Below, one piece after another: positions 16,410 through 24,121 of a stretch of DNA of 36,439 nucleotides. Below the pieces are notes generated by a model. That model saw nothing but the letters and a program-made list of their open reading frames with translations. It did no database searches and had not been told where the DNA came from. A program made the position numbers and the translations under genes. The DNA is taken from the NCBI GenBank assembly GCA_031258135.1, contig JAIRNG010000061.1, forward strand, positions 1 through 36,439, in the 5' to 3' direction. Each line of letters starts with the position of its first letter. Within the stretch, counting starts at the first letter, position 1. The DNA comes from Mediterranea sp. (in: CFB group bacteria). Lineage in GTDB: Bacteria; Bacteroidota; Bacteroidia; Bacteroidales; Bacteroidaceae.

Positions 16410-18536
16410 CTATTCCACACCTTTCATGGTAAGTTGTATGCGTTTTCTGTCCCTGTCCACGCTCAATACCTTTACCGTAATATGCTGATGGATGGACACG
16501 ACTTCTGCGGGATCGGATATGAAACGGTCGGCCATCTGAGACAAATGTACCAGTCCGTTCTCTTTGATTCCGATGTCGACGAATGCGCCGAAGTTGGTGA
16601 TATTTCCCACGATACCGGGTAATATCATACCCTCGCGCAAGTCGTCTATCGTACGTACGTTCTTATCAAATTCAAAGACTTCAATCGCCTTCCGGGGGTC
16701 GCGGCCGGGTTTATCCAGTTCCGTCATCATGTCCTGCAGTGTCGGTATGCCTGTGGCGGGAGTGATATATTTCCGGATATCGATGCCGGCGCGCAACTCT
16801 TTGTTTGAAATGAGTTCGGGCACGCTGCACTTCAGATCTTCAGCCATCTGTTCGACAACGAAATAGCTTTCCGGATGTACCGCGGTATTATCCAGGGGAT
16901 TGTCCGCATCCGGAATACGGAGGAAACCCGCGGATTGCTCGAAGGCTTTCGCTCCCATGCGGGGGACTTTGAGGATTTCTTTACGCGAAGCGAAAGCGCC
17001 GTTTTCAGCGCGGTAATTTACGATATTCCGGGCAAGCTGCGGGCCAAGGCCCGATACGTAAGTCAGCAAATGGCTGCTTGCCGTGTTCAGGTTCACTCCA
17101 ACCAAGTTCACGCAGTTTTCGACCGTTTGATCCAATGCTTTCTTTAGTTTCGGTTGATCCACATCATGCTGGTATTGCCCTACGCCTATTGATTTCGGGT
17201 CTATCTTGACCAGCTCAGCCAGAGGGTCCATCAATCGTCTTCCGATGGAAACGGCGCCGCGTACCGTTACGTCATAATCAGGAAATTCATCGCGGGCTAT
17301 TTTTGATGCGGAGTAAATGGAGGCCCCCTGTTCACTCACAACGAATACCCGGATCGCCTGATTAAACCGCTGCCGGGTAATGAAATCCTCGGTTTCACGG
17401 CTTGCAGTGCCATTGCCGATTGCAATCGCCTCGATCGTATAGGCTTCAATCATCTGGCGGAGTTTGGAGGCCGCTTCACCGGCTTTACTTACCGGAGGAT
17501 GCGGATATATGTTCTCATTATGCAGCAGATTGCCCTGGGCGTCTAAACAAACCACCTTGCAACCGGTTCTGAAGCCCGGGTCAATGGCCAGCACTCTTTT
17601 TTGTCCTAATGGAGAGGCCAGTAATAACTGGCGCAGATTCTCCGCAAAAACACGGATTGCTTCTTCATCGGCTTTCTCCTTTGACAAAGAGATAAATTCC
17701 GTTTCTATCGAAGGTTTCAGTAATCGTTTATAGGAGTCATGCACCGACAATTGCACTTGCCGGCCGCTTTCGTTCCGGTTACGGACAAATTGTCTCTCCA
17801 AGCGGGAAAGACATTCTTCATCATCCGGTGAAATGGAAACTTTCAGCAATCCTTCGCTCTCTGCACGTCTTATGGCCAGAATGCGATGGGAACTGCAACG
17901 TTTCAACGGTCCGGAGAAATCGAAATAATCGCGGTATTTGGCGGCTTCCTCTTCCTTTCCCTTTATGACTTTCGCCGTGATGACCGCATTTCTTGCAAAC
18001 TGATTACGTACGGAATTACGGGCTTGCCCGTCCTCGTTGATTTGTTCGGCAATAATGTCCCGCGCGCCTTTGAGTGCATCTTCCGTATCTTTCACTTCAC
18101 CTTTGACGAAAGCCCGGGCGCATCTTTCGACATCAGGCTCCTGTTGTGATAAAAGGATCGCAGCCAGTGGTTCAAGCCCTTTCTGACGGGCCACTTCCGC
18201 TTTGGTCTTCCGTTTCGGTTTATAGGGTAAGTATATATCTTCAAGAGCGGTGGAATCCCAAGTTTCATCGATACGTTCCTTTAGTTCACCGGTCAATTTA
18301 CCCTGTTCCTCTATGGTGGAGATAATCGTAGCCTTTCTTTTGGCAATCTCACACAGTTTGTCGTATTTCTCTTTTATCTCCCCGACCTTTACTTCATCAA
18401 GCCCTCCGGTCGCCTCCTTGCGATACCTGCTGATGAAAGGTATGGTTGCTCCCCCGGTCAATAACGACAAGGTATTCTTTACCTGTTTCTCTGCGATACC
18501 CGATTCTTTGGATATCATAGCGCTGAATTGTTCCAT
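16410..18536 (-). CDS. tex: Tex-family S1 RNA-binding protein
   Basis: This 708-residue protein is a full-length Tex. It has the N-terminal helical region (SAMISKESGIAEKQVKNTL), the YqgF/RNase H-like domain (about 320-430, with VLAIDPGFRTGCK), helix-hairpin-helix motifs (SGLGPQLARNIVNYRAENG and VPRMGAKAFEQ, about 495-560) and a C-terminal S1 domain (about 635-705, PGIVGNITNFGAFVDIGI). Tex proteins bind nucleic acid and affect transcription; their exact role is unsettled. I start at the ATG at 18536; the longer reading would begin with TTG. The mRNA leader contains a REP-like palindrome. Confidence 0.95.
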   Translation of the reverse strand: MEQFSAMISKESGIAEKQVKNTLSLLTGGATIPFISRYRKEATGGLDEVKVGEIKEKYDKLCEIAKRKATIISTIEEQGKLTGELKERIDETWDSTALEDIYLPYKPKRKTKAEVARQKGLEPLAAILLSQQEPDVERCARAFVKGEVKDTEDALKGARDIIAEQINEDGQARNSVRNQFARNAVITAKVIKGKEEEAAKYRDYFDFSGPLKRCSSHRILAIRRAESEGLLKVSISPDDEECLSRLERQFVRNRNESGRQVQLSVHDSYKRLLKPSIETEFISLSKEKADEEAIRVFAENLRQLLLASPLGQKRVLAIDPGFRTGCKVVCLDAQGNLLHNENIYPHPPVSKAGEAASKLRQMIEAYTIEAIAIGNGTASRETEDFITRQRFNQAIRVFVVSEQGASIYSASKIARDEFPDYDVTVRGAVSIGRRLMDPLAELVKIDPKSIGVGQYQHDVDQPKLKKALDQTVENCVNLVGVNLNTASSHLLTYVSGLGPQLARNIVNYRAENGAFASRKEILKVPRMGAKAFEQSAGFLRIPDADNPLDNTAVHPESYFVVEQMAEDLKCSVPELISNKELRAGIDIRKYITPATGIPTLQDMMTELDKPGRDPRKAIEVFEFDKNVRTIDDLREGMILPGIVGNITNFGAFVDIGIKENGLVHLSQMADRFISDPAEVVSIHQHITVKVLSVDRDRKRIQLTMKGVE

Positions 18537-18563
18537 CTTAATTTTCAACTTATGAGATATGCT

Positions 18564-18705
18564 AATCAGGAGTCAGTAGTTAAGGGGTGAGCACTCGCTT
18601 CGCTCGTTAGGAGTTAAAGCTCGGATACCGTCTGAGCTAAGGTGCGGAGCACCTGATAACTCCTTTAACTCCTGCGCGAAGCGCTAACTCCTTAACTACT
18701 GATTC
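18564..18705. repeat. REP-like palindromic element, copy 1
   Basis: An imperfect palindrome of about 140 bp is built from AGGAGTTA/TAACTCCT words and holds a GCGCGAAGCGC hairpin near its right end and CTCGCTTCGCTCG near its left end. Its outer ends are inverted (AATCAG...CTGATT). It lies in the tex leader between the -7 box and the ATG. A near-identical copy starts at 18769 and a third at 23957. Confidence 0.85.
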
Positions 18706-18715
18706 GCATGAGATA

Positions 18716-18723
18716 CAAATGTA
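18716..18723 (-). promoter_or_regulatory. -7 box of tex
   Basis: TACATTTG on the minus strand fits TAnnTTTG. It lies 180 bases upstream of the tex ATG, with REP-like copy 1 between. A plus-strand TATATTTG at 18755-18762 points the other way, into REP-like copy 2. Confidence 0.4.
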
Positions 18724-18768
18724 CGCTTAATTTTTATAGGGCGTAATAAAATCCTATATTTGTGTGCT

Positions 18769-18902
18769 AATCAGGAGTCAGGAGTTATCACTCGCTTCGC
18801 TCGTTAGGAGTTAAAGCTCGGATACCATTTGAGCTAAGGTGCGGAGCGCCTGATAACTCCTTTAACTCCTGCGCGAAGCGCTAACTCCTTAACTACTGAT
18901 TC
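18769..18902. repeat. REP-like palindromic element, copy 2
   Basis: This copy agrees with the element at 18564 over almost its whole length, including AATCAGG at the left and ACTACTGATT at the right. It differs by small changes such as TATCAC for the TAAGGGGTGAGCAC segment. The 63 bases between the two copies hold promoter-like boxes on both strands. Confidence 0.85.
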
Positions 18903-19269
18903 ATTTATATCTATGGCTGAACAGATAAGTACTAAAACAAAATTAATTTATATGATTATATCAATAACAGATGGGTACCCATCATTTTACTATCATTTAA
19001 TTTTGAACATTTACTTAAAGAATACAGGTAAGTAACATCGTTGTAATAAAAATGTATTCCATATTTCCTTTTTATTCGGAAAAAATACGGGATTTTCTTA
19101 TATCTGAAGAGTAAACTTACCGTTTTTGAAAAACAAATGTAACATCCGGCATACTAAAAATGATATATAATATCCTATATTTCCAAAAGTTTGTTCTGTT
19201 TTTCCTTTTGCTGAAAAAACTCTTCATTAATTTTATGCAATTCTTTATGTTTGCAAGAAAAAGACATAT
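18903..19269. other. AT-rich leader region of the AraC gene
   Basis: No gene is convincing here. A 14-bp perfect palindrome GATGGGTACCCATC lies at about 18971-18984. A 40-codon reading frame begins at 18913 but has no recognisable features. Just before the AraC start, TATGTTTG (19246-19253) fits the TAnnTTTG -7 box and lies 16 bases from the ATG. Confidence 0.5.
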
Positions 19270-20145
19270 ATGAATGTTACTGCCGTTTCCCTGTCGAATT
19301 CACTTCATATAATTCAGGATCCGATTAGTTTCAGCGGGTTCAACAACGATTTTTATATCTTCAATGGTATAAGTTCCATACCTTTTTATAAAACTCCTAC
19401 AAGATTGGAAACCACCGTGATCTCAATCTGTTTGAACGGATATACGCGGGTATCCATTAACATGCAGGAATATTTCATCAATCCGGGAACCATGATCGTT
19501 GCCGTACCGGATCAGATTATTCAAAGCCTGGAGATCAGCGATATGTATCATAGCATTTCCATTGCCATTTCAAGGAATTATACCGACGATATCTTTTCTA
19601 AAGTCGAGGTTATGCTTCCTATCTTTTTCTACACCAGGGAACATCCTTGTATCGCCATCAAAGGCGAGGAGTTAAATGGCATAATGGAGTATTATAACAT
19701 GCTTTGGAAGAAGATTAAGGGAGAATCCGGGTCAAAGGATGTTATACAAACATTGCTTGTGGCGCTGCTGTATGAGATTTATGCGATCTATTACCATAGA
19801 ATACCCCGTGAGAAAGAGGCCAGAAACAGAAAAGAGATGCTGTATGACCAATTTATGAGAAGCCTTTCCGAAAACTATAAAAAAGAAAGAAGCGTGAACT
19901 TCTATGCGGATGAGCTTTTTCTTACCCCCAAACATCTTTCGAGTGCGGTGAAAGATATCAGCGGAAAGACCGCAGGCGAATGGATTGACAATTTCGTTCT
20001 GTTTGAAGCTAAATCGCTCTTAAAGTCTTCACAGAAAAGCATTCAGGAGATTGCCGATGAACTCAATTTTGCGAATCAATCTTTCTTTGGCAAGTATTTC
20101 AAACGCTATACAGGGATTTCACCCAAAGCATACCGTAGGAAATAG
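19270..20145 (+). CDS. AraC-family transcriptional regulator
   Basis: This 291-residue protein has an N-terminal sensing half (about 1-180) of cupin-like beta strands (TTVISICLNGYTRVSI, INPGTMIVAVPDQI) and a C-terminal AraC DNA-binding domain (about 190-291) with two helix-turn-helix motifs: YADELFLTPKHLSSAVKDIS and IQEIADELNFANQSFFGKYF, followed by KRYTGISPKAYR. The sequence is typical of small-molecule-responsive AraC regulators in Bacteroidota. It is alone on the plus strand and ends 14 bases from the convergent prs gene, so its targets cannot be read from context. Confidence 0.92.
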   Translation: MNVTAVSLSNSLHIIQDPISFSGFNNDFYIFNGISSIPFYKTPTRLETTVISICLNGYTRVSINMQEYFINPGTMIVAVPDQIIQSLEISDMYHSISIAISRNYTDDIFSKVEVMLPIFFYTREHPCIAIKGEELNGIMEYYNMLWKKIKGESGSKDVIQTLLVALLYEIYAIYYHRIPREKEARNRKEMLYDQFMRSLSENYKKERSVNFYADELFLTPKHLSSAVKDISGKTAGEWIDNFVLFEAKSLLKSSQKSIQEIADELNFANQSFFGKYFKRYTGISPKAYRRK

Positions 20146-20159
20146 ACTGCCGGATCACA

Positions 20160-21098
20160 TCAGATAATGTATTGGGAACTGATGGATTCATTGTTCAATA
20201 CGCGCTTTATCGTTTCCGCGAACATCTCGGCGATACTTAACTGTTTGACCTTGGGACAGGTTTTGCAGAATGGGATGCTGTTTGTGAATATCATCTCGAC
20301 CAATCCTGAAGCCGTTACGCGGTCGGAGGCCGGGTCGGACATCACACAGTGACTGGCGATGGCGCGGACGGATTTTGCACCGGCTTCCAGCATTACGTCC
20401 GCAGCCTTGGTGATAGTGCCTGCCGTATCGACAATGTCATCAATCAACACCACGTTCATGCCTTCCACCTCACCAATGATCTGCATCGTCGCGACCTCGT
20501 TCGCTTTTTCACGTGATTTGTTACACAGCACCATAGGCGCTCCTAAATATTTGGAGTATGTACTTGCTCTCTTGGAACCCCCTACATCAGGAGCGGCAAT
20601 GACCAGATTCTCCAGTTTTAAGGATTCAATATAAGGCAGGAATACAGCCGAGGCATACAAATGGTCTACCGGAATATTAAAGAATCCCTGAATCTGATCC
20701 GCATGCAGATCCATCGTGATCAAACGGTCTATACCGGCCACCGAAAGCAAATCGGCCACTAATTTAGCTCCGATGGAAACGCGGGGTTTGTCTTTCCTGT
20801 CCTGGCGCGCCCATCCGAAATATGGAATTACGGCGATAATACTCTTGGCCGAAGCTCTTTTGGCGGCATCCACCATCAGAAGGAACTCCATCAGATTGTC
20901 GGAGTTAGGAAAAGTAGATTGCACAAGGAATACATCCGCACCACGAATTGATTCTTCGTATGAAACGGCAAACTCACCGTCAGCGAAATAGGTGATATTC
21001 ATATTTCCTAAAGGACAATCAAGACTCGCACAAATTTTTTCCGCCAGATATCTCGACTTCGTACCCGAGAATACCATGAAAGGGGCTGTTTTACTCAT
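20160..21098 (-). CDS. prs: Ribose-phosphate pyrophosphokinase
   Basis: This 312-residue enzyme makes PRPP from ribose 5-phosphate and ATP for nucleotide, histidine and tryptophan synthesis. Recognisable parts are the flexible loop region (YFGWARQDRKDKPRVSIGAKLVA, about 100-122), LITMDLHADQIQGFF, and the PRPP-binding loop VVLIDDIVDTAGTI. I start at the ATG at 21098 (MSKTAPFMVFSGTKS); a longer reading frame runs back through the promoter. Where many relatives have GVLSGPA the sequence reads CVMSDPASDRV, a common form in this phylum as far as I recall. Confidence 0.95.
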   Translation of the reverse strand: MSKTAPFMVFSGTKSRYLAEKICASLDCPLGNMNITYFADGEFAVSYEESIRGADVFLVQSTFPNSDNLMEFLLMVDAAKRASAKSIIAVIPYFGWARQDRKDKPRVSIGAKLVADLLSVAGIDRLITMDLHADQIQGFFNIPVDHLYASAVFLPYIESLKLENLVIAAPDVGGSKRASTYSKYLGAPMVLCNKSREKANEVATMQIIGEVEGMNVVLIDDIVDTAGTITKAADVMLEAGAKSVRAIASHCVMSDPASDRVTASGLVEMIFTNSIPFCKTCPKVKQLSIAEMFAETIKRVLNNESISSQYII

Positions 21099-21136
21099 TA
21101 TTATAACGTGATTACCTGCTTGGTTTAATTTGCGCG

Positions 21137-21168
21137 TAAAGGTATGAATTCTCCTGCCATTGTACAAA
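21137..21168 (-). promoter_or_regulatory. Promoter of prs
   Basis: On the minus strand TTTG (21168-21165), 20 bases, then TACCTTTA (21144-21137) match the Bacteroidota promoter with one change in the last base. It is 38 bases upstream of the ATG and supports the chosen prs start. Confidence 0.6.
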
Positions 21169-21243
21169 GACTTATTGTAGAAAAAAAATAGGGTTCACCC
21201 GGGAAAGTGCGTGGTTTTTATCATGTAGCGCTCAAAATCTAAA

Positions 21244-21428
21244 AAGTTGCTTGCATTTACCCAAAAAGTTGCTTGCATTTGCCCAAAAGTTGCTTGCATT
21301 TTCCTAAAAGTTGCTTGCATTTACCCTAAAAGTTGCTTGCATTTACCTCAAAAGTTGCTTGCAAAAATCAGAAAGTTGCTTGCATTTACCTCAAAAGTTG
21401 CTTGCAAAAATTAAGAAGCTGCCTGTAA
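21244..21428. repeat. 21-22-bp tandem array around AGTTGCTTGCA
   Basis: AGTTGCTTGCA begins at 21245, 21267, 21288, 21309, 21331, 21353, 21374 and 21396, with a degenerate ninth copy at 21417. Spacings are 22, 21, 21, 22, 22, 21, 22 and 21 bases, so the sites recur about every two DNA turns. Linkers are mostly ATTTACCC-like; two are AAAAAT. No coding frame or spacer diversity is present. It lies upstream of the prs promoter. Confidence 0.92.
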
Positions 21429-21460
21429 TGACAGGCTAAATTAACGTGAGTTCGATGTAA

Positions 21461-21493
21461 GAAAACACAGGTTCACCGGTAAAGCCCTGTGTT
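21461..21493 (-). terminator. Terminator-like hairpin at the end of the left arm
   Basis: On the minus strand AACACAGG and CCTGTGTT pair across a 14-base loop and are followed by TTCTT. The mirror copy lies in the right arm at 22158-22192. Confidence 0.55.
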
Positions 21494-21582
21494 CAGGTTT
21501 TAATCTCTGATAAACCTCCAACGTTTTTTTATATGCCGTACAACGGGCGTACAGCCTGTCAGGTATGCCCCTGTGGAGCATT

Positions 21583-21672
21583 TTAACACATAAAAAAACG
21601 CGGACGGAAACCGGACTTCTCCTGCGTTCGCTCCCGACAGGGAACAGGCCTGTATAAGCGGATGCCGGACAT
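21583..21672 (-). CDS. Possible 29-residue peptide in the left arm
   Basis: The frame begins ATG at 21672 and reads MSGIRLYRPVPCRERTQEKS, then GFRPRFFMC. It is downstream of the central promoter and before the terminator-like hairpin. The right arm has the same frame with ten base changes and no gap: eight codons differ, three of them silently. That preserves the frame but the flanking DNA has no gaps either, so coding is not proven. Confidence 0.25.
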   Translation of the reverse strand: MSGIRLYRPVPCRERTQEKSGFRPRFFMC

Positions 21673-21744
21673 ACTATACTTGATGGATAGATGAAAAAAG
21701 GATGACAAATTGGGGATGCTCATTAAACGTTCGTTTAATGAGCG

Positions 21745-21776
21745 CAAAAATATCTCTTTTATTCAAATGGTGCAAA
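21745..21776 (-). promoter_or_regulatory. Consensus promoter in the centre of the inverted repeat
   Basis: On the minus strand TTTG (21776-21773), exactly 20 bases, then TATTTTTG (21752-21745) match the Bacteroidota consensus. The expected start of transcription, a few bases beyond the box, falls at the inner edge of the left arm. No matching box points towards the right arm. Confidence 0.6.
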
Positions 21777-21794
21777 TTATATGGAAAATAATTT

Positions 21795-21911
21795 TCAGGA
21801 TTTCTTCAAAACCGCTCCGAATGGGCGTTCCGGATAGGTCTTTTCGTTCCGGAAAGCGACTTTCTTAAGGGTAAAACCGGACATCCGGTCTGTCCTCAAA
21901 AGTTGTGTCAT
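21795..21911 (-). CDS. Possible 38-residue peptide in the centre of the inverted repeat
   Basis: An ATG at 21911, inside the inner palindrome of the right arm, opens a 38-codon frame beginning MTQLLRTDRMSGFTLKK and ending FGAVLKKS. It fills most of the 166-bp centre and stops 18 bases before the central promoter's -33 box. No promoter for it is seen. I do not recognise a family. Confidence 0.2.
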   Translation of the reverse strand: MTQLLRTDRMSGFTLKKVAFRNEKTYPERPFGAVLKKS

Positions 21912-21976
21912 TAAACGAACGTTTAATGAGCATCCCCTTTTTGTCTTTCTTTTTTCATTTATACATCCGGTGCGGC

Positions 21977-22066
21977 ATGTATGGCATCCGCTTCTACAGG
22001 CCTGTTCCCTGCCGGGAGCGAACGCAGGAGAAGTCAAGTTCCGCTCCCCGTTTTTTTATGTGTTAA
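21977..22066 (+). CDS. Possible 29-residue peptide in the right arm
   Basis: The mirror of the left-arm frame. It begins MYGIRFYRPVPCRERTQEKS and ends SSAPRFFMC. An alternative +1 frame from 21970 is longer (62 codons) but is interrupted in the left arm. No promoter faces this copy in the orientation sequenced. Confidence 0.25.
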   Translation: MYGIRFYRPVPCRERTQEKSSSAPRFFMC

Positions 22067-22157
22067 AAAGCCCCCGCAGGGGCATACCTGACAGGCTGTA
22101 CGTCCGTTGTACGGCATATAAAAAAACGTTGGAGGTTTTATCAGAGATTAAAACCTG

Positions 22158-22192
22158 AACACAGGGCTTTACCGGTGAGCCTGTGTTTTCTT
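22158..22192 (+). terminator. Terminator-like hairpin at the end of the right arm
   Basis: AACACAGG (22158-22165) pairs with CCTGTGTT (22180-22187), followed by TTCTT. A 7-bp stem GGTTTTA/TAAAACC lies just before it (about 22134-22155). Confidence 0.5.
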
Positions 22193-22209
22193 ACATCGAA
22201 CTCACGTTA

Positions 22210-22556
22210 TTTTTAGTTAACGGAAAATCGTTTCGATAGCGTTTTTATTGTTTTTAGTTAACGGAAAATCGTTTCGACGGCGTTTTTATTGTTTTTAGTT
22301 AACGGAAAATCGTTTCGACGGCGTTTTTGCGGTTTCCGCGCGGCGGAAACCATTTCGACGTACATTATGTAAATTTTTTTCAGCGGACGGCGCTTCGACG
22401 CTGTATTTGCGTCATCTGCGCGGCGGAAATCGTTTTGACGGCGTTTTTGCGTCATCTGCGCGGCGGAAATCGTTTTGACGGCGTTTTTGCGTCATCCGCG
22501 CGGCGGAAATCGTTTTGACGGCATTTTTGCGTCATCCGCGCGGCGGACGGCGCAAC
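22210..22556. repeat. 40-41-bp tandem array, nine units
   Basis: Units start at CGGAAAATCG or CGGAAATCG-like cores at 22221, 22262, 22303, 22344, 22384, 22424, 22464, 22504 and 22544. The first three share the linker ATTGTTTTTAGTTAA (41-bp period); the last five share GCGTCATCCGCGCGG-like linkers (40-bp period). The fourth and fifth units are divergent. The array lies between the inverted repeat and the 3' end of der. It has no believable reading frame. Confidence 0.9.
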
Positions 22557-22619
22557 CTCTGCGTCTCTGCCTTCTTCATTAAATTGAAAACCCTGTGTCT
22601 CTGTGTTTCACTATTGAGA

Positions 22620-23933
22620 TTATTTTTGCCTGATGTAGATATTGATCGGCGTTCCGGTCATGTTCCACTTCTCGCGCATTTTGTTTTCAAGGAATCGTTT
22701 ATAGGGTTCCTTCACATATTGCGGAAGATTCGCAAAGAACACAAACGATGGGATCTGCGTGTTGGGCAATTGCGTTACGTATTTGATTTTGATGTACTTT
22801 CCTTTATTGGATGGCGGCGGATAGGCCTCGATCAACGGCAACATCTCTTCATTGAGCTTTGCGGTAGGGATTTTCACCGTACGGTTCTTATACACTTTCC
22901 CCGCTTCTTCAAGAACTTTCAGGATACGCTGTTTAGTCAGCGCCGAAGCAAAAACAACAGGGAAGTCCACAAAAGGAGCAAACCGTGTGCGGATGGCATG
23001 TTCAAACTCTTTTATCACCTTATTGGTCTTATCCTGTACGAGGTCCCATTTATTCACTACAACCACTAATCCTTTGGAATTTTTCCGGATGAGGGAGAAT
23101 ATATTCAGGTCCTGGCTTTCAATTCCACGGGTAGCATCGACCATCAGGATACATACATCCGAATTTTCAATGGTGCGAATGGAGCGGATCACCGAATAAT
23201 ATTCCAGGTCTTCACTCACCTTGCCTTTCTTGCGTATTCCGGCGGTATCCACCAGATAGAAATCGAAGCCGAATTTATTATAACGCGTATAAATGGAGTC
23301 CCTCGTTGTCCCTGCTATCTCGGTCACAATGTTGCGTTCCTCTCCGATGAAGGCGTTAACAAGAGATGACTTGCCGGCATTCGGACGTCCCACTACTGCA
23401 AAACGAGGGATATCTTCATCAAACAGCTCGGACGATTCTTTCTTGAACTTGCTTACGATAATGTCCAGCAGGTCTCCGGTTCCGCTTCCGGTCATCGCAG
23501 AGATACAATAAGGCTCACCCAACCCCAATGCATAAAATTCCGGAGCATTATATTGAAGCTCGTGGTTATCCGTTTTATTCGCTACGACAAGAACGGGCTT
23601 TGAGGTACGCCTCAAAATCGTGGCGACCTGTGCGTCCAGATCCGTAATCCCGTTTGTCACATCCGCCACAAACAGGATCACATCGGCTTCATCTACCGCC
23701 AACAGCACCTGCTTGCGGATCTCTTCCTCAAATATATCGTCGGAATTTACCACCCATCCTCCGGTATCTACTACGGAAAACTCATGCCCTTGCCATTCCG
23801 TTTTACCATATTGCCTGTCCCTTGTCGTTCCCGCTTCATCGTTGACGATGGCCTGACGGCTCTTTGTCAACCGGTTGAACAACGTTGACTTTCCTACATT
23901 AGGACTTCCTACAATCGCTACTAAATTTCCCAT
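22620..23933 (-). CDS. der: Der, double-GTPase ribosome assembly factor
   Basis: This 437-residue protein has two tandem Era-like GTPase domains. The first has GSPNVGKST (about 9-17), DTGG and NKTD; the second has GRPNAGKSS (about 182-190), DTAGI and NKWD. A KH-like C-terminal domain (about 350-437) follows. Der acts in assembly of the large ribosomal subunit. It is the last gene of the DUF177-rpmF-fabH-era-der block and is separated from era by a REP-like element of about 160 bp. Confidence 0.96.
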   Translation of the reverse strand: MGNLVAIVGSPNVGKSTLFNRLTKSRQAIVNDEAGTTRDRQYGKTEWQGHEFSVVDTGGWVVNSDDIFEEEIRKQVLLAVDEADVILFVADVTNGITDLDAQVATILRRTSKPVLVVANKTDNHELQYNAPEFYALGLGEPYCISAMTGSGTGDLLDIIVSKFKKESSELFDEDIPRFAVVGRPNAGKSSLVNAFIGEERNIVTEIAGTTRDSIYTRYNKFGFDFYLVDTAGIRKKGKVSEDLEYYSVIRSIRTIENSDVCILMVDATRGIESQDLNIFSLIRKNSKGLVVVVNKWDLVQDKTNKVIKEFEHAIRTRFAPFVDFPVVFASALTKQRILKVLEEAGKVYKNRTVKIPTAKLNEEMLPLIEAYPPPSNKGKYIKIKYVTQLPNTQIPSFVFFANLPQYVKEPYKRFLENKMREKWNMTGTPINIYIRQK

Positions 23934-23956
23934 AAATCATATATTAATTATGCCTG

Positions 23957-24120
23957 TCAGGAGTCAGGAGTTAAAGGAGTTAGCACTCGCTTCGCTCGTT
24001 AGGAGTTAAAGCTCAAATACCATCTGAGCTTTAACTCCTCTAACTCCTTTAACTCCTCTAACTCCTCTAACTCCTTAACTTTTAACTCCTGCGCGAAGCG
24101 CTAACTCCTTCCCTCCTGAT
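23957..24120. repeat. REP-like palindromic element, copy 3
   Basis: This copy shares TCAGGAGTCAGGAGTT, CACTCGCTTCGCTCGTTAGG and CTGCGCGAAGCGCTAACTCC with the two copies near 18560-18900. Its middle has extra TAACTCCTC units, so it is longer. It lies between the era stop (24122) and the der start (23933), where a large hairpin could affect mRNA decay or expression of der. Confidence 0.85.
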
Positions 24121-24121
24121 C

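Larger units (their letters stand above)
21442..22209. repeat. Large inverted repeat: 300-bp arms around a 166-bp centre
   Basis: The left arm (21442-21741) matches the reverse complement of the right arm (21908-22209) over its full length, with scattered substitutions and very few gaps. Each arm's inner end is a short palindrome (21719-21742 and 21908-21929). Each arm carries a 29-codon frame, a shared hairpin-rich middle and, near its outer end, a terminator-like hairpin. The centre (21742-21907) holds a consensus promoter pointing into the left arm and a 38-codon frame. No transposase or recombinase gene is present. Confidence 0.93.

Noticed and set aside
18913-19035. 40-codon frame beginning MAEQISTKTK upstream of the AraC gene
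   Set aside because: No similarity, no promoter, and it spans a palindrome in AT-rich DNA.
21099-21167. N-terminal extension of the prs product
   Set aside because: The added codons span the predicted prs promoter; the family starts at MSKTAPFMVFSG.
21244-21428. CRISPR-like array
   Set aside because: Repeats of 11 bases with 10-11-base linkers are too short, the linkers are nearly the same in each unit, and no cas gene is in the window.
21970-22158. 62-codon plus-strand frame in the right arm of the inverted repeat
   Set aside because: The matching frame is not open in the left arm, whereas the 29-codon frame is open in both.
22258-22455. 65-codon minus-strand frame in the tandem array
   Set aside because: It only translates the repeat units and has no family resemblance or promoter.
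22210-22556. CRISPR-like array
   Set aside because: The whole 40-41-bp unit repeats, with no unique spacers.
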